Shown here: positions 8,827 to 18,200 of the stretch, one piece after another
Layout of the letters: each line of letters starts with the position of its first letter
Position numbering within the stretch: the stretch's first letter is position 1
Assembly: GCF_001940525.2 (NCBI RefSeq)
Contig: NZ_CP019437.1
Location: 1,462,501 to 1,526,500 of the forward strand
Length of the DNA stretch: 64,000 nucleotides
Direction: 5' to 3'
Source: Thioclava nitratireducens
GTDB taxonomy: Bacteria > Pseudomonadota > Alphaproteobacteria > Rhodobacterales > Rhodobacteraceae
Position numbers and translations under genes: made by a program
Notes under the pieces: model-generated
What the model was told of the DNA's origin: nothing
What the model saw: only the letters and a program-made list of their open reading frames with translations
The model's database searches: none

Positions 8827-8927
8827 ATGGGGCTTTCCCGAAGGAGCGCTGCGGGGAAGCGGCGAGACCCGCGGGAGGTCAGTGACCGCACCTGTAATGC
8901 GGGCACATCGCGCGCGCATCGGCAGAG

Positions 8928-8962
8928 CGCAAGAAAACGCCGCGCGAGATGGGCGCGGCGTT
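8928..8962 (-). terminator. terminator of the DUF1206 gene
   Basis: Stem AACGCCGCGC (8936-8945) / GCGCGGCGTT (8953-8962). On the minus strand it is followed by TTCTT. It lies just past the stop of the DUF1206 gene. The 95 bases between this and the opposing terminator show no gene. Confidence 0.8.
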
Positions 8963-8985
8963 CCGTCGACGGGGCAGGGCGCGCC

Positions 8986-9831
8986 TCAGTCGTCGCTCTC
9001 GAGGCTCTGCTTGAGCGTTTCGATGTCCGGGTCGCTGGCACGCGGCACGATCCGGTAGACCGCGTTGACGAAGCAGAACACCGCGAAGCCCAGCAATCCG
9101 ACGCAGATCGCCCCGGTCAGGAATTGCCCGAACGGGTGGCCCCGCACCCAGTCAAAGACCTTGCCCAGACCACCCGCGCTCGACGGATCGTAGCGGTAGG
9201 CGGCATAAACGATAAGCGCGCCGATGATCGCGACCACCACGCCCTGCGCCGCAAGCCCCGCCTGCAGGACGAAATTGGCGCGACGGGTGACTTCGTTGGC
9301 CATCAGATGCTTCAGATAGGCCTTGGTGAGCCCCTTGTAGAGATAGTAACCGCCAGCCCCGATCACGATCAGGCCGATCACGCCGAGCGCGATACGACCC
9401 ATCGGCGCGCTCAGGATCGTCGAGACCAGCTTGTTCGTCCCGCCATCGCTGCTCGCCCGCGCGACGAGCGCCGTGACCGCAATGCCGCCGATGCCGAGAT
9501 GGACGAGACCGCTGACCACGAGGCCGATACGGGCGATCCACCCCTTCATCTCGGAGCCATAGGCCTCGAGATCCCAGACCGCGTCCACCACGCGCCAGAT
9601 TGCGTAAGCCGCCATGCCAAGGGCGATGCCGACGAGCACCACGGCGCCCCAGCCGCTTGAGAGCTTCTCCATCACCTGTTTGGTGCCCTCGGCGCTGCCG
9701 CCATGAAACAGCGACCAGAGCGAGACACCCGCGACGACGAGATAGACCAGACCGCGCCCGCCGTAGCCTGTGCGCATTACGGGCACTGCCCAAGCGAAAT
9801 CGTCGGGATCGTGGCTGTTGGTGGCGGACAT
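8986..9831 (-). CDS. DUF1206 domain-containing membrane protein
   Basis: A 281-residue integral membrane protein with six hydrophobic segments forming three two-helix DUF1206 repeats. Each begins with a related start: RTGYGGRGLVYLVVAGVSL, RIGLVVSGLVHLGIGGIAV and RRANFVLQAGLAAQGVVVA. The start at 9831 (MSATNSHDPDDF) is chosen because a longer in-frame start at 10014 would put a polar 61-residue leader in front and reach into the rarD promoter. A short acidic tail (DPDIETLKQSLESDD) follows the last helix. Members of this family have no established function. The gene is monocistronic and divergent from rarD. Confidence 0.88.
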   Translation of the reverse strand: MSATNSHDPDDFAWAVPVMRTGYGGRGLVYLVVAGVSLWSLFHGGSAEGTKQVMEKLSSGWGAVVLVGIALGMAAYAIWRVVDAVWDLEAYGSEMKGWIARIGLVVSGLVHLGIGGIAVTALVARASSDGGTNKLVSTILSAPMGRIALGVIGLIVIGAGGYYLYKGLTKAYLKHLMANEVTRRANFVLQAGLAAQGVVVAIIGALIVYAAYRYDPSSAGGLGKVFDWVRGHPFGQFLTGAICVGLLGFAVFCFVNAVYRIVPRASDPDIETLKQSLESDD

Positions 9832-9964
9832 TGGCGGTCTCTCTCGGCGTTGTGAATTGACGCAGACCCAATGCGTGGACAAGCGCACAGGTTCCGCCGC
9901 GCCGTGGTCTTTCCTTTCGCCCGCCGATCGGTCAGGGTCACGCGGTTGAGAGAAGGGAATTTCG

Positions 9965-10906
9965 ATGAACGAGGCGGTCAAAGGCTTCTGGGCGATGGTG
10001 ACGACCTGCGTCATCTGGGGGCTGTCGGGTCTCTATTACAAGATGCTCGACGGGATGCCGCCGATCGAAGTGCTCGCCCATCGCACCTTATGGTCCTTCC
10101 TGTTCTTCGCCGTGATCCTCGGGTTGAAAGGCCGCCTCGGCGAGCTTTGGGCCGCGCTGGCCGAACGTCGCGGGCGCGGGGCGTTAGTGATCGCGACCGC
10201 GGCGTTTATGATATCGGCCAATTGGTTCACCTTCATCTGGTCGGTCCATTTCGGCCACGCGGTTCAGGCGTCGCTCGGCTATTACATCTTCCCGCTCGTC
10301 GCCGTCGTTCTCGGGCTGATCGTCTATCGCGAGGCGCTGAGCACGCGGCAATGGTTGGCCGTCGCGCTGGCCGCCACGGCGGTCATCGTCCTGACGATCG
10401 GGCTGGGTGTCGCGCCCTGGGTTTCGCTGATCCTTGCCGCGACCTTCGGCACCTATGGGCTGATCAAGAAGGGGTTGCGCGCGGGCGCGATGGTCTCGGT
10501 CTGCGCCGAGGTGCTGCTGCTCTCGCCAGTCGCGCTGATCGTGCTCTGGGGCTATCACGCGGGATGGTGGGGCAGCGCGCCCGGCGCGGGCCATTTCGGC
10601 GGCGATTGGAAGACCACGGTTCTTTTGATCTTCTCCGGCCCGCTCACCGGCACACCCTTGCTGCTGTTCGCCTATGCGGCGCAGCGGGTGCGGATGGCAA
10701 CCGTGGGTCTGGTGCAATATCTCAACCCGACGCTGCAATTCGCGGTGGCGACGCTGGCCTTCGGCGAGACGGTCACCATCTGGCACGCGATCGCGCTGGC
10801 GCTGATCTGGACGGCGCTCGCGCTCTATTCGAGCGTCAATCTGAAGATGCGCCGACCGCAGCCGGCGGCACAGCCCGCGACGCAGCGCGGTTTAGGCGAA
10901 AGCTGA
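9965..10906 (+). CDS. rarD: EamA family transporter RarD
   Basis: A 313-residue inner-membrane protein with about ten helices in two EamA repeats. The N-terminus MNEAVKGFWAMVTTCVIWG and the motif LAHRTLWSFLFF near residue 40 match RarD, a permease family once linked to chloramphenicol sensitivity; the transported substrate is unknown. AAQRVRMATVGLVQYLNPTL near residue 240 is the typical RarD second-repeat motif. The 3' end overlaps the convergent LOG gene by 15 bases. Confidence 0.9.
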   Translation: MNEAVKGFWAMVTTCVIWGLSGLYYKMLDGMPPIEVLAHRTLWSFLFFAVILGLKGRLGELWAALAERRGRGALVIATAAFMISANWFTFIWSVHFGHAVQASLGYYIFPLVAVVLGLIVYREALSTRQWLAVALAATAVIVLTIGLGVAPWVSLILAATFGTYGLIKKGLRAGAMVSVCAEVLLLSPVALIVLWGYHAGWWGSAPGAGHFGGDWKTTVLLIFSGPLTGTPLLLFAYAAQRVRMATVGLVQYLNPTLQFAVATLAFGETVTIWHAIALALIWTALALYSSVNLKMRRPQPAAQPATQRGLGES

Positions 10907-11446
10907 GACGAGCGCGGTTTCCAGCTCCGCCACGCTATCGACCGTCACCACCAGCTCGCGCAGCGACGAATCCGCGAAGCCCTGCTCGATGATATGGTCG
11001 ATCAGGGACCCGAGCGGCGCCCAGTAGCCCTCGGTGTTGAGCAGGAAGATCGGCTTCTCGTGCAGGCCGATCTGACGCCATGTCAGCACTTCGAACAGCT
11101 CGTCGAGCGAGCCCGCTCCGCCCGGCAGTACCACCACCGCATCGGCATTCATGAACATTACCTTCTTGCGCTCGTGCATCGTCTCGGTGACGACGAATGT
11201 GGTCAGGTCGCGCTTGCCGACCTCGCGGGGGAAGAGATGCTCGGGGATCACGCCGAAGGTGCGCCCGCCCGCGGTTTGCGCCGCGCGGGCGACCTCTCCC
11301 ATCAGCCCGACATCGCCCGCCCCATAGACCAGCTGCCAGTCGCGCGTGGCCAGCATCTCGCCGGTGTCTCGCGCCGCTGCCGCATAAGCAGGCTTCGCGC
11401 CCGCACGCGAGCCGCAATAGACACAGACGGAACGGGGAATGGTCAT
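10892..11446 (-). CDS. LOG family protein (TIGR00730 Rossmann fold)
   Basis: The protein has 184 residues and matches the LONELY GUY family, phosphoribohydrolases that release the base from nucleoside 5'-monophosphates such as cytokinin ribotides. The signature PGGAGSLDELFEVLTWRQIG near residue 108 corresponds to PGGxGTxxE, and VCVYCGSR at the N-terminus and ARAAQTAGG in the middle are typical. Bacterial members may act on AMP, so a role in hormone synthesis is not implied. The 3' end overlaps rarD tail to tail by 15 bases. Confidence 0.9.
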   Translation of the reverse strand: MTIPRSVCVYCGSRAGAKPAYAAAARDTGEMLATRDWQLVYGAGDVGLMGEVARAAQTAGGRTFGVIPEHLFPREVGKRDLTTFVVTETMHERKKVMFMNADAVVVLPGGAGSLDELFEVLTWRQIGLHEKPIFLLNTEGYWAPLGSLIDHIIEQGFADSSLRELVVTVDSVAELETALVSAFA

Positions 11447-11581
11447 GACGGTGTCTCCGGAAATGCATTGTTATTGAGCGGTGATACCGGGGTTGCTAAG
11501 TTCCCTCAAGGGATCGGGTCACCTAGCCGCAGATAACAACAGGCGGCAGGGCCCTGGGGATGACGTTAAGGCGGGACTTAG

Positions 11582-11665
11582 ATGAATGAAAACGTAACGG
11601 ATCAACCGGCCGGGGGCACCGGGCTCGGTGTGGTGAAAGGGGGGCGGCGGCGCTGCTCCTCGTGA
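11582..11665 (+). other. out-of-frame 5' end of the LysM gene (apparent frameshift)
   Basis: An ATG at 11582 opens a frame (MNENVTDQPAGGTGLGVVKG...) that hits a TGA at 11666. Adding one G to the six-G run at 11639-11644 would join it to the LysM frame and give a continuous membrane segment (AAALLLVILGLVLWGVL), exactly what an N-terminal anchor should look like. The frame change needed is -1. It may be a sequencing or assembly error, a real mutation, or a slippage site; the sequence alone does not decide. Confidence 0.6.
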
Positions 11666-13143
11666 TCTTGGGGCTGGTGCTTTGGGGCGTCCTGCGCCCG
11701 GTGGAGCGCGAAGGGGCGCAACCGTCGGGCACGGAGACGAGTGCCGCGACCGGTTCGGCCGAGGCTGATAAGGAGGCCGGCGGTATGAATGCGGCGGCGA
11801 ACAACGCAGCGCAAACCGCGCAAACGGGGAGCGCCGATGCGACCTCCGGGACCGCTGCGCCGCAGACGCGAAGCGCGGAGACGGTGGCGCAGGAGGCTGA
11901 AGAAGCGGCGAGCGCCGCGGCGCCGCTGGCCCAGGAACCCACCGACAAGCTGGTTGAAACGGTCAAGGATCCGGGTGCGGAGGCCGCGTCGGGAAGCTCT
12001 GCCACGGGCGCGGATATGGCGACTGACGGCACCACCGCGAAGGCGGCACGTGACGGCAAGCCGCTCGCCCAGGTGCAATTCGACGCGCTGCGGGCCGCAC
12101 CCGACGGCTCGGTGACGCTCGCCGGGCGGGCGGAGCCGGGCGCGAAGCTCGATATTCTCGTCGACGGCAAGGTCGTGGCGAGCACGCAGGCCGATGGCGG
12201 CGGCAGCTTCGCCTCGCTCTTCGATCTGCCGCCCGCCGACGGCCCGCGCGCGCTCTCGCTGCGGGTCACCGGCGCGGATGGCTCCGCGCGCGACAGCGCC
12301 GAGACGCTCGTGCTGCGCGGACAGCCGAAAACCGAGAGGATTGCCTCTGCAGAGGAGAGCGTACCCTCCCAGACGCCCGTTGGGCCGGCTGCGGACGGTG
12401 CGACAGATAGTAGCGCCGATGCGACGGCCTCGGCGGCAGATGGTACGGCGATGAGCGGAAGCGCCGCGACTGGGACCGATGTTGGCACGTCCGCCGGAAC
12501 TGCGACCACGACGGCCGCTACGGCGACCGAGGCGACACAATCGACGCCCACGCCGCCCGCAGCGCCGCTCATCGCCGATGCAGACGGTGCGCGGCTGCTC
12601 GCCCCGAAAAGCGATGACCTGGTGATCGACACGATCTCCTTCGGCTCGGGCGAGGTCGCACGCAGCGAAGGCCGTGGCGCACCCGAGGGCACGACGCTCA
12701 GCGCCTATCTCGACGACACGCTCGTCGCCGAGGCGCAGCCGGGCGCGGATGGGCGTTGGTCGCTCGACCTGCCGGGCTTGGGCACGGGCGAGCATAAATT
12801 GCGGATCGATGCGCAGGACGCCACGGGCAAGGTCGTCGCGCGGGCCGAGACCGGCTTCGATCAGCCCGACGAAATCCTCGTGGCGAATGCCGCCGATCCG
12901 ACCGGTGCGCAGGCAGCCTCCGTGCGAGCGACCGGCGAGGTCGGCGACGCGGTGAAGGTCGTGCAGATCGTGAAGGGCAATACGCTTTGGGCGATCGCGC
13001 GCGAGGTTTATGGCGACGGGTTCCTCTATGTCCGGGTCTTCGACGCCAATCGCGACCAGATCCGCGACCCCGACCTGATCTATCCGGGGCAGGTCTTCAA
13101 TATCCCGTCGCCCGAGACGGACGTCTCGGGGGCTGCGCAGTAG
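11662..13143 (+). CDS. LysM domain protein, N-terminal anchor
   Basis: The frame is open from a GTG at 11662 for 493 residues; the true start is probably the ATG at 11582 in another frame (see the separate entry). In order it has a hydrophobic anchor (residues 1-11 here, longer if the frameshift is repaired), a long Ala/Thr/Ser/Asp-rich linker, two Ig-like stretches (about 130-220 and 310-400; AGRAEPGAKLDILVDGKVVA and the related APEGTTLSAYLDDTLVAEAQ), and a C-terminal LysM domain (about 434-484, VQIVKGNTLWAIAREVYGDG). LysM binds peptidoglycan, so an inner-membrane-anchored periplasmic protein is likely. The partner is unknown. Confidence 0.85.
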   Translation: MILGLVLWGVLRPVEREGAQPSGTETSAATGSAEADKEAGGMNAAANNAAQTAQTGSADATSGTAAPQTRSAETVAQEAEEAASAAAPLAQEPTDKLVETVKDPGAEAASGSSATGADMATDGTTAKAARDGKPLAQVQFDALRAAPDGSVTLAGRAEPGAKLDILVDGKVVASTQADGGGSFASLFDLPPADGPRALSLRVTGADGSARDSAETLVLRGQPKTERIASAEESVPSQTPVGPAADGATDSSADATASAADGTAMSGSAATGTDVGTSAGTATTTAATATEATQSTPTPPAAPLIADADGARLLAPKSDDLVIDTISFGSGEVARSEGRGAPEGTTLSAYLDDTLVAEAQPGADGRWSLDLPGLGTGEHKLRIDAQDATGKVVARAETGFDQPDEILVANAADPTGAQAASVRATGEVGDAVKVVQIVKGNTLWAIAREVYGDGFLYVRVFDANRDQIRDPDLIYPGQVFNIPSPETDVSGAAQ

Positions 13144-13211
13144 CGCACACACCGCTTGCATGGCTGGACTCCTTCGCGCCGCCGAGTAGGTTGCGCGCAG
13201 GTTCCACCCGT

Positions 13212-13262
13212 GGAGGGGCGCTGCCCCGCTCCCTGACGGGAGCCCCCGGGATATTTTCGTCA
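13212..13262 (-). repeat. dispersed two-hairpin repeat, copy A
   Basis: Read on the minus strand: CTTGACGAAAATATCCCGGGG, then hairpin GCTCCC-GTCA-GGGAGC (13228-13243), then hairpin GGGGC-AGC-GCCCC (13215-13227). It occupies the gap between the LysM gene and the ABC exporter. The same order occurs at about 30046-30098 and 47043-47091. Confidence 0.75.
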
Positions 13263-13281
13263 AGAGGAAGAGGAGGGCGCG

Positions 13282-15129
13282 ATGCCTCCGGCACAGATCA
13301 CGACCAAGGGCAAGATGAATGCCGAGGAGCGCGCCCGAGGTTGGCGCACGATCCGCGCGGTGCTGCCCTATCTCTGGGCGCATGAAGCCCCGTGGGTGAA
13401 GCGGCGTGTCGTCTTCGCAATGGTGATGCTGGTCTTCGCCAAGATCATCTCGGTCGCAACGCCCTTCGTCTATCGCGAGGCGGTCAACGCGCTCTCGGGC
13501 GAGGGAACCTCGGCGGCCTGGGCACTGGGCATGGGGGCGGTGGCGATCACCGTGGCCTATGGCGTCGCACGGCTGATGACGGTGGCCTTCGGCGAGCTGC
13601 GCGATGCGATCTTCGTGAAGGTGGCGCAACGCGCGCTGCGCCATCTGGCGCTGCAGACCTTCACCCATATGCATCAGCTCTCCTTACGCTATCACATCAC
13701 CCGCAAGACCGGCGGCCTCAGCCGGATCATCGAGCGCGGGGTGAAAGGCGTCGAGTTCCTGCTGCGCTTCATGCTGTTCTCAGTCGGCCCGCTGATCGTC
13801 GAACTGACGCTGGTGGCGATCATCTTCGCGGTCGTGTTCGACTGGCGCTACGCGGCGGTCGTGCTGGTCACCATCGCGGCCTATATCAAGTTCACCTTCA
13901 AGGTCACCGAGTGGCGCGTGAACATCCGGCGCGAGATGAACAAGGCCGACACGGCGGCGAACCAGAAGGCGATCGACAGCCTGTTGAACTTCGAGACGGT
14001 CAAGTATTTCGGTGCGGCCAAGCGCGAGGCGGACCGCTACGACGAGTCGATGAAGGGCTACGAGACGATGGCGGTGAAGACCGGCCAGTCGCTCGCGGCG
14101 CTCAATGCCGGCCAGACGCTGATCATTACGATCGGGCTGGTTACGGTGATGATCATGGCCGCGATGCAGGTGCAGGCGGGTACGCTGACGGTCGGCGATT
14201 TCGTCATGGTGCAGGCCTACATGATCCAGATCACCATGCCGCTGGGCTTCCTCGGCACGGTCTATCGCGAGATCCGGCAGGCGCTCGTCGATATGGGCGA
14301 AATGTTCGATTTGTTGCAGCAACCGGCCGAAATTCAGGACAAAGAGGGTGCCGATGTTCTGAAAGTGAAAGGCGGGCATATCAGTTTCGACCGGGTCGAA
14401 TTCGCCTATGACCCGACGCGGCCGATCCTGAAGGGGATTTCCTTCGACGTGCCTGCGGGGCAGACCGTGGCGCTGGTCGGGCCCTCGGGCTCGGGCAAAT
14501 CGACGATCGGGCGTTTGCTGTTCCGGTTCTACGAGGTGACTGGCGGTGCGATCCGCATTGACGGTCAGGACCTGCGCGACGTGACGCAGGAAAGCCTGCA
14601 GCAATCGATCGGCGTGGTGCCGCAGGATACCGTGCTGTTCAATGACACGATCCGCTACAACATCGCTTACGGCCGCGCCGATGCAACGGACGAGGAGATC
14701 GTGGCGGCTGCGAAAGCGGCGCGGATCCATGACTTCGTGACCAGCCTGCCGGAAGGCTATGACACGGCGGTGGGCGAGCGCGGTCTGAAGCTTTCGGGCG
14801 GTGAGAAACAGCGGGTTGGCATCGCGCGCACGATTCTGAAGAACCCGCCGATCTTGTTGCTCGATGAGGCGACCTCGGCGCTCGATACCCAGACCGAGCG
14901 CGACATCCAGATGAGCCTGAAGGCGATGGGCGAGGGGCGCTCGGTGATCACCATTGCGCACCGTTTGTCGACGGTGGCGGATGCCGACCAGATCCTCGTG
15001 CTCGACAAGGGCGAAATCGTCGAACGCGGCCGCCACGAGGAGTTGCTGGCGCAGCGCGGGCGTTATGCCTCGATGTGGGCGCGGCAATCGGCGGAAGAGG
15101 AAGACGAGGCGGAGCAGGGGGCGGCGTAA
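13282..15129 (+). CDS. Atm1/HMT-type ABC exporter (fused permease and ATPase)
   Basis: A 615-residue half-transporter acting as a homodimer in the inner membrane. Six helices occupy residues about 40-320; the stretch TGGLSRIIERGVKGVEFLLRF and the motif NFETVKYFGAAKREADRY are characteristic of the ABCB7/Atm1/HMT1 group, which exports glutathione-linked or sulfur-containing compounds and heavy-metal conjugates. The ATPase domain has Walker A GPSGSGKST (near residue 400), signature LSGGEKQR, Walker B ILLLDEATSALD and the H-loop TIAHRLST. AGGAGG lies just before the start. Substrate assignment rests on family only. Confidence 0.92.
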   Translation: MPPAQITTKGKMNAEERARGWRTIRAVLPYLWAHEAPWVKRRVVFAMVMLVFAKIISVATPFVYREAVNALSGEGTSAAWALGMGAVAITVAYGVARLMTVAFGELRDAIFVKVAQRALRHLALQTFTHMHQLSLRYHITRKTGGLSRIIERGVKGVEFLLRFMLFSVGPLIVELTLVAIIFAVVFDWRYAAVVLVTIAAYIKFTFKVTEWRVNIRREMNKADTAANQKAIDSLLNFETVKYFGAAKREADRYDESMKGYETMAVKTGQSLAALNAGQTLIITIGLVTVMIMAAMQVQAGTLTVGDFVMVQAYMIQITMPLGFLGTVYREIRQALVDMGEMFDLLQQPAEIQDKEGADVLKVKGGHISFDRVEFAYDPTRPILKGISFDVPAGQTVALVGPSGSGKSTIGRLLFRFYEVTGGAIRIDGQDLRDVTQESLQQSIGVVPQDTVLFNDTIRYNIAYGRADATDEEIVAAAKAARIHDFVTSLPEGYDTAVGERGLKLSGGEKQRVGIARTILKNPPILLLDEATSALDTQTERDIQMSLKAMGEGRSVITIAHRLSTVADADQILVLDKGEIVERGRHEELLAQRGRYASMWARQSAEEEDEAEQGAA

Positions 15130-15244
15130 CGCGTGAAGGGCGGCGCCTTACCCTTGGGTGGGCGCGGCCATCCCGACGAGGCTTGGCGCTTTATCTTGGA
15201 AGCCCGTAAGTCAGGCGTACTCGCGCTGACATCGCCAATGCGCC

Positions 15245-15280
15245 TGCCCGGGGGGAGGGTCGGGCGCGGCCCGGGCATTT
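15245..15280. terminator. hairpin between convergent genes
   Basis: TGCCCGGG (15245-15252) pairs with CCCGGGCA (15270-15277), followed on the plus strand by TTTCC. It lies in the 159-base gap between the ABC exporter and the convergent RND permease and may terminate either. The T run is poor. Confidence 0.35.
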
Positions 15281-15288
15281 CCGCAGCT

Positions 15289-18200
15289 TCACTCCGCCGC
15301 GTCGGGCCGTGTCACCAGATGCGGCTTCACGCCGCCTTCGGGCGCATCGTCATCCCAGATGATCTCGCGGCCACGCATCTTGCGCATCGCGCGTTCCAGC
15401 GCCAGATCGCGCGCAGCCCGGCTGTCAGCCCCTTGCATCAGCGCCGAAAGCGCGCGGGTCGAGCGGTAGGCACCGGTCTTGAACCAGACGCGAAGCGCAA
15501 GCAGCGCGGGCGTCAGCACAAGCGTTAGCACCGTCGCGGTGCCGAGCCCGAACACCACCGCCGTCGCCAGTTGCTTCCACCAGAGCGCGGTCGGGCTGTC
15601 GATCGAATAGCCGCCATTGAAGAAGTCGAGCGACAGGCCGAACATCATCGGCGCGAGCCCCGCCATCGTGGTGATCGTGGTCAGCAGCACGGGCCGAAGA
15701 CGCGCCTCAGCGGTGCGGATGATTGCCTCGATCTCGGGCATGTAGCGCGAGAATTCCTGATAGGTGTCGATCAGGATGATGTTGTTGTTCACCACGATCC
15801 CGGCCAGCGCGACGATGCCCACGCCGGTCATGATGATCGAGAATTGCTGGCCCATCACAAGCATCCCGATCAGCACGCCCGCAGTCGACAGGATCACCGC
15901 CAGCAACACCAGCACCGAATTGTAGAAGCTGTTGAACTGCGCGAGCAGGATCACGAACATCAGCGCCAGCGCGCCGCCGAAGGCGGTCATCAGGAAATCC
16001 TGACTCTCGTTCTGCTCGACCAGATCGCCTGACCATTCGTAGCTGACGCCCGGCGGCAGCGCGGCCTCCGTCTCGAGCCACTTCCCAAGCGCCGCGATCC
16101 GCTCGTTGCTTGTGATCGGCTGCCCGTCTTCGTTGGTGAGCCCTTCCTGAACGCCGGCCTTGATGTCGTAGAAGCGGGTCTGGTCGATCCGATCGATCTG
16201 CCCGATCTTCGGCTGCGGCGTGCGAGTGATGAAATTCGCAAGCGGTACCAGCCCCTCGGAGGTGCGCAGCTTCAGCGTATCAAGTGTCGACAGCACCCGG
16301 TCTTCCTCGGGCAGGCGCACGCGAATCTCGATCTCTTCGTCCGACGATGGTACGCGCATCGTGTCGAGCAGGATGCCGCGCGTGACCAGCTGCACCATGC
16401 CGCCGACGGTCGCCACATCCGCGCCGAAGCGGCCCGCGCGAGTGACGTCCACGTCGATCACCCAGTCGATACCGGGCAGGGGGCGCGTGTCTTCGATGTC
16501 GGTCACGCCTTTCATCTGCGCCATATGCGCCTCGACCTTCCGCACCGCTTGATCGAGCGCGGCGAAATCATTGCCCTCGAGCCGCAGCTGGATCGGCTTG
16601 CCCGAGGACGGCCCGCGATCCTGCGCGAGATATTCGGACTGGATCCCCGGGATGGTGGCGATCTTTGCCATGATCTTCTCCATCACCACATCGCCATCGA
16701 GCGAAGGATCGTTCTTGCGCTCTTCCCAGGGGATCATCTCGATCTGTATCTGGCCGATCGTATCGCGCGGGGTCTGCGCGCCGCCGGTGTTCTGGTTCAG
16801 CCCGCCTTCGCCCGCGAAGGAGAAGACCGCGCCGACGCCGGGCGTGCCGATCACCATGTTCTCGGCTTGCTGAAGGAGCGCGTCCTTCTCTGTCAGCGAG
16901 AGGTTGCCGCGACCGCGGATATAGACGATCGCCTGTTCCACCTCGCTATCGGTGAAGAATTGGGTGCCGTTATTGTTCTTGCCGTAATAGCCGAAGGTCA
17001 TGAATACGCCCGCCACGATCACCGCGACCACGATCAGCGGCATCACCGGATTTCCTGCGATGGCGGCGGTGAAATGCCCGAAGGGGCGGCGGCGATACCC
17101 CGCATCGATGGGCTTCGGTTTGCCTTGGGGCTTGGCCGCCGTGAAGGTGATCGAGCTGAGCATCGCCGCGAGCACGAAGAGGATCACGCCGGGCAGCGAG
17201 GCCAGCAGATCGCCCGAGGCGGTATGCGTGCCTGTGAAGAAGGCCGGGTTGAGCGTCAGCAGCGCGCCGAGGAACACGAGTGCGGCGGAGACCAGGGCCA
17301 GAAGCAGGCGCAGCCAATAGGGGCGCCCTTTGAGGTGCGCGGCCCCGTTATCCAGTCGTCGGCTCACGCGGCCCGCGACGCCGCCCACGACAGGAAGATA
17401 GATCAGCGCCACGACCAGCGACGCCGAGAGCACGAAGATGATCGTGACCGGCAGCATGCCCATGAACTCGCCTGGCACGCCCGGCCAGAACAGCATTGGC
17501 AGGAAGGCGCAGAGCGTCGTCGCGGTGGAGGAGACGACCGGCCAGAACATGCGTTTCGCGGCTTCCGTATAGGCGGCCATCGGGCCGGAGCCCTCGGAAA
17601 TACGCTTGTCGGCATATTCCACCACCACGATCGCACCATCGACCAGCATCCCCACGGCGAGGATCAGGCCGAACATCACGATATTCGAGATCGGCACGCC
17701 CATCGCGCCCAGCAGCAGGAAAGTCAGCAAAAACGACGTCGGGATCGCGAAGCCCACCAAGAGCGCAGAGCGCGTGCCCAGCGTCGCAAGCACCACGATC
17801 ATCACCAGCGCGATCGCGGTCAGCACCGAGCCTTCGAGCTGGCTGACCATTGCGCCCACGGTTTTCGACTGATCGAGCGAGATGCCGACATCGACCGCGC
17901 GTTGCAGTGGCTCGGGCCACTGGCTCTCCGCCTCGGCCACGGTCTTTCGCAGCAGGTCCACCGTGTCGATGACGTTGTAGCCCTTGCGCTTGACGATCTG
18001 CAGCGCCACCGTCGGCTCGCCGTTGAAGCGCGCGGTGCCGGTGCGATCCTCGAATGTCAGGCGGATATCGGCCAGATCGCCGAGTGTCACGACGCTTTCG
18101 CCGTTCTTCTTCACCGGCAGGGCGTAGACATCCTGCGCGGTCTCGAAGGTCGCAGGGATCTTCACCGAAAACGCGCCCCCATCGGTCTCGACCTCGCCCG

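Noticed and set aside
11602..13674. A minus-strand open frame of 690 codons over the LysM gene
   Set aside because: The plus strand has a clear LysM domain and Ig-like stretches; the antisense protein is only Arg/Gly/Ala-rich.
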